The notes below the pieces were generated by a model. It worked only from the letters and a program-made list of their open reading frames with translations. It made no database searches and was not told where the DNA came from. From Kiritimatiellia bacterium (GTDB taxonomy: Bacteria; Verrucomicrobiota; Kiritimatiellia; RFP12; UBA1067), in NCBI GenBank assembly GCA_017648225.1, contig JAGCJE010000224.1:1-6739 (forward strand): a DNA stretch of 6,739 nt, read 5' to 3'. Below, piece by piece: positions 5,859-6,739 of this stretch; position 1 is the first letter of the stretch, and every line of letters begins with the position of its first letter. Both the position numbers and the translations under genes were made by a program.

Positions 5859-6098
5859 ATGATGAAAACCTTTTTTCTCAATTCCTCCGAAAACCGGGAA
5901 AGTTTTTTTGTTCTCGCCGCTGAGATTTTCGAGGTCGAGAGGGCGGCTATCTCTGAGACCACGCGTTACGGCGACGTTTCAGGATGGGACAGCGTCAATC
6001 ATTTGAGACTCGTTATGGAGGCGGAAAGACGTTTCGGCGTTTCCTATCCGCTTGAAAAAATACCTTCAATGAGAACTTTATCTGATTTTTTGATATAA
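5859..6098 (+). CDS. Acyl carrier protein (phosphopantetheine-binding)
   Basis: This 79-residue protein is predicted to carry acyl intermediates on a 4'-phosphopantetheine arm attached to Ser45 in the motif GWDSVNHLRLVMEAERRFGV. The DS(V/L)xHLRLV pattern, the following acidic helix II and the closing helix (PSMRTLSDFLI) are typical of small dedicated ACPs rather than housekeeping AcpP, which usually reads DSLDxVELVM. It starts 2 bases after the KAS III-like gene. An ATG at 5862 and a TTG at 5853 are alternative starts and the Shine-Dalgarno is weak, so translation is probably coupled. By hand count the gene is about 45% G+C, clearly lower than a sample of the preceding gene, with several A and T runs of six or seven. 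That may reflect separate ancestry or codon drift. Product and modifying phosphopantetheinyl transferase are not visible. Confidence 0.85.
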   Translation: MMKTFFLNSSENRESFFVLAAEIFEVERAAISETTRYGDVSGWDSVNHLRLVMEAERRFGVSYPLEKIPSMRTLSDFLI

Positions 6099-6099
6099 T
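6094..6099 (+). promoter_or_regulatory. Possible promoter -10 element for the sulfhydrylase gene
   Basis: A perfect TATAAT sits at the stop codon of the acyl carrier protein gene, 28 bases before the downstream ATG. I cannot find a good -35 hexamer at 16-18 bases upstream (GAGAAC at 6071-6076 is a poor match), so this would be a weak or activator-dependent promoter. A chance match in an AT-rich gap is possible. Confidence 0.3.
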
Positions 6100-6115
6100 A
6101 TAAGAGTATTTTTAA

Positions 6116-6122
6116 GAAAGGG
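6116..6122 (+). promoter_or_regulatory. Ribosome binding site of the sulfhydrylase gene
   Basis: GAAAGGG lies 5 bases before the ATG at 6128 in the 29-base gap after the acyl carrier protein gene. It supports the chosen start. The gap is too short for a SAM or cobalamin riboswitch. Confidence 0.5.
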
Positions 6123-6127
6123 CAGAG

Positions 6128-6739
6128 ATGAAAATAGACACTTTGTGTGTACAGGGCGGTTGGTCGCCCAAGTGCGGCGAGCCGCGCCAGGTTCCGATAT
6201 ATTCCTCCACCACATTCAAGTACGATACGACGCAGCACATGGCCGATCTTTTTGACCTTAAGGCGTCGGGCTATTTTTATACGCGTTTGGCGAATCCCAC
6301 CAACGATGAGGTGGCTAAAAAAATCGCCGCGCTTGAAGGCGGTGTCGCCGCGATTCTCACGAGTTCGGGCCAGGCGGCGTCCACATTCGCGATTTTAAAT
6401 CTCTGCGGCGCGGGAGATCATGTCGTATGTTCCGCCCAAATCTACGGCGGAACTTTCAACCTCTTCGCCGTTTCTCTCAAGAAGCTCGGCATTGAATTCA
6501 CGTTCGTCGATCCCGATTCCGACGCGAAGACGATCCAGGCGGCGTTCCGTCCTAATACGAAATGCGTTTTCGGCGAGACCGTCGCCAATCCTTCCGGCTG
6601 CGTTCTCGACATCGCGAAGTTCGCTAAAATCGCCCACAAAAACGGCGTTCCGCTCATTATCGACAATACGTTCCCGACGCCGATTCTCTGCCGTCCGTTT
6701 GAGTTCGGGTGCGATATCGTTACCCACGCCACGACGAAA
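6128..6739 (+). CDS. O-acetylhomoserine sulfhydrylase-type PLP enzyme, 5' part
   Basis: This is the first 204 codons of a Cys/Met-metabolism PLP enzyme, most like O-acetylhomoserine aminocarboxypropyltransferase (MetY), which makes homocysteine from O-acetylhomoserine and sulfide in the cytoplasm. Visible motifs are the start LCVQGGWSPKCGEPRQVPIYSSTTF, the cofactor-phosphate Tyr and Arg in YFYTRLANPTNDE (49-61), SSGQAA (79-84), GAGDHVVCSAQIYGGTFNLF (94-113), GETVANPSG (149-157) and Asp179 in LIIDNTFPTP, which pairs with the pyridine nitrogen. The last codon in the window, AAA, is Lys204 in THATTK, the expected Schiff-base lysine. About half of the usual 420-430 residues are missing beyond the edge. 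Cystathionine gamma-synthase or gamma-lyase are relatives, but GAGDHVVCSAQIYGGT favours the sulfhydrylase branch. It has its own ribosome binding site and possibly its own promoter, with no clear functional tie to the upstream genes. Confidence 0.85.
   Translation, partial: MKIDTLCVQGGWSPKCGEPRQVPIYSSTTFKYDTTQHMADLFDLKASGYFYTRLANPTNDEVAKKIAALEGGVAAILTSSGQAASTFAILNLCGAGDHVVCSAQIYGGTFNLFAVSLKKLGIEFTFVDPDSDAKTIQAAFRPNTKCVFGETVANPSGCVLDIAKFAKIAHKNGVPLIIDNTFPTPILCRPFEFGCDIVTHATTK

Noticed and set aside
5886..5909. TCCG-AAAAC-CGGG followed by seven T, resembling an intrinsic terminator
   Set aside because: The stem is only 3-4 pairs, it is separated from the T run by four bases, and it lies inside the coding frame of the acyl carrier protein.
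1..6739. Search by eye for tRNA or rRNA genes, CRISPR arrays, insertion sequence ends and long direct repeats
   Set aside because: The window is almost wholly covered by well-supported protein genes and I saw no such structure. Diverged or very short repeats could be missed without computation.

Overview
The window is a tightly packed, single-strand (+) stretch of chromosome from a Gram-negative (LPS-exporting) bacterium. It holds ten protein genes, two of them cut by the window edges, and no RNA genes, mobile elements or repeat arrays that I can see. Proteins of the Lpt pathway imply an outer membrane. The mix of an lptA-lptB-hpf order, as near rpoN in proteobacteria, with a Firmicutes-like HprK-HPr-enzyme I set suggests a deep-branching Gram-negative such as a member of the PVC group (Lentisphaerae, Kiritimatiellae or Verrucomicrobia). 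This phylum guess is inference from gene order and is not proven by the sequence.

Layout. 2-127: the 3' end of a gene in the position expected for lptC. 127-705: lptA, the periplasmic LPS bridge protein. 725-1531: lptB, the ATPase of the LPS extractor. 1567-1902: hpf, a ribosome hibernation factor. 1911-2918: hprK, HPr kinase/phosphorylase. 2908-3192: ptsH, HPr. 3182-4969: ptsI, enzyme I. 4966-5856: a ketoacyl-ACP synthase III-like enzyme with an intact Cys-His-Asn triad. 5859-6098: a small acyl carrier protein. 6128-end: the first 204 codons of an O-acetylhomoserine sulfhydrylase-type PLP enzyme, cut exactly at the expected PLP lysine.

How they fit together. From lptA to the acyl carrier protein the genes overlap or are separated by at most 35 bases, so they look like one polycistronic unit. 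The lpt block serves outer membrane biogenesis. hpf links to growth arrest. HprK, HPr and EI form a phosphorelay in which EI charges HPr on His18 and HprK can modify HPr on Ser49. No sugar permease or EIIA is present, so the relay may be regulatory or may serve transporters elsewhere. The KAS III/ACP pair is translationally coupled to ptsI, and its product is unknown. The sulfhydrylase gene probably starts a separate transcription unit from a TATAAT-containing site.

The most notable points are these: HprK has Tyr where the family's active-site His normally sits, together with a changed PVxxGR loop; enzyme I has a slightly atypical phosphohistidine loop; the rpoN-type locus lacks rpoN and ptsN; and a KAS III/ACP pair is fused into the PTS operon.
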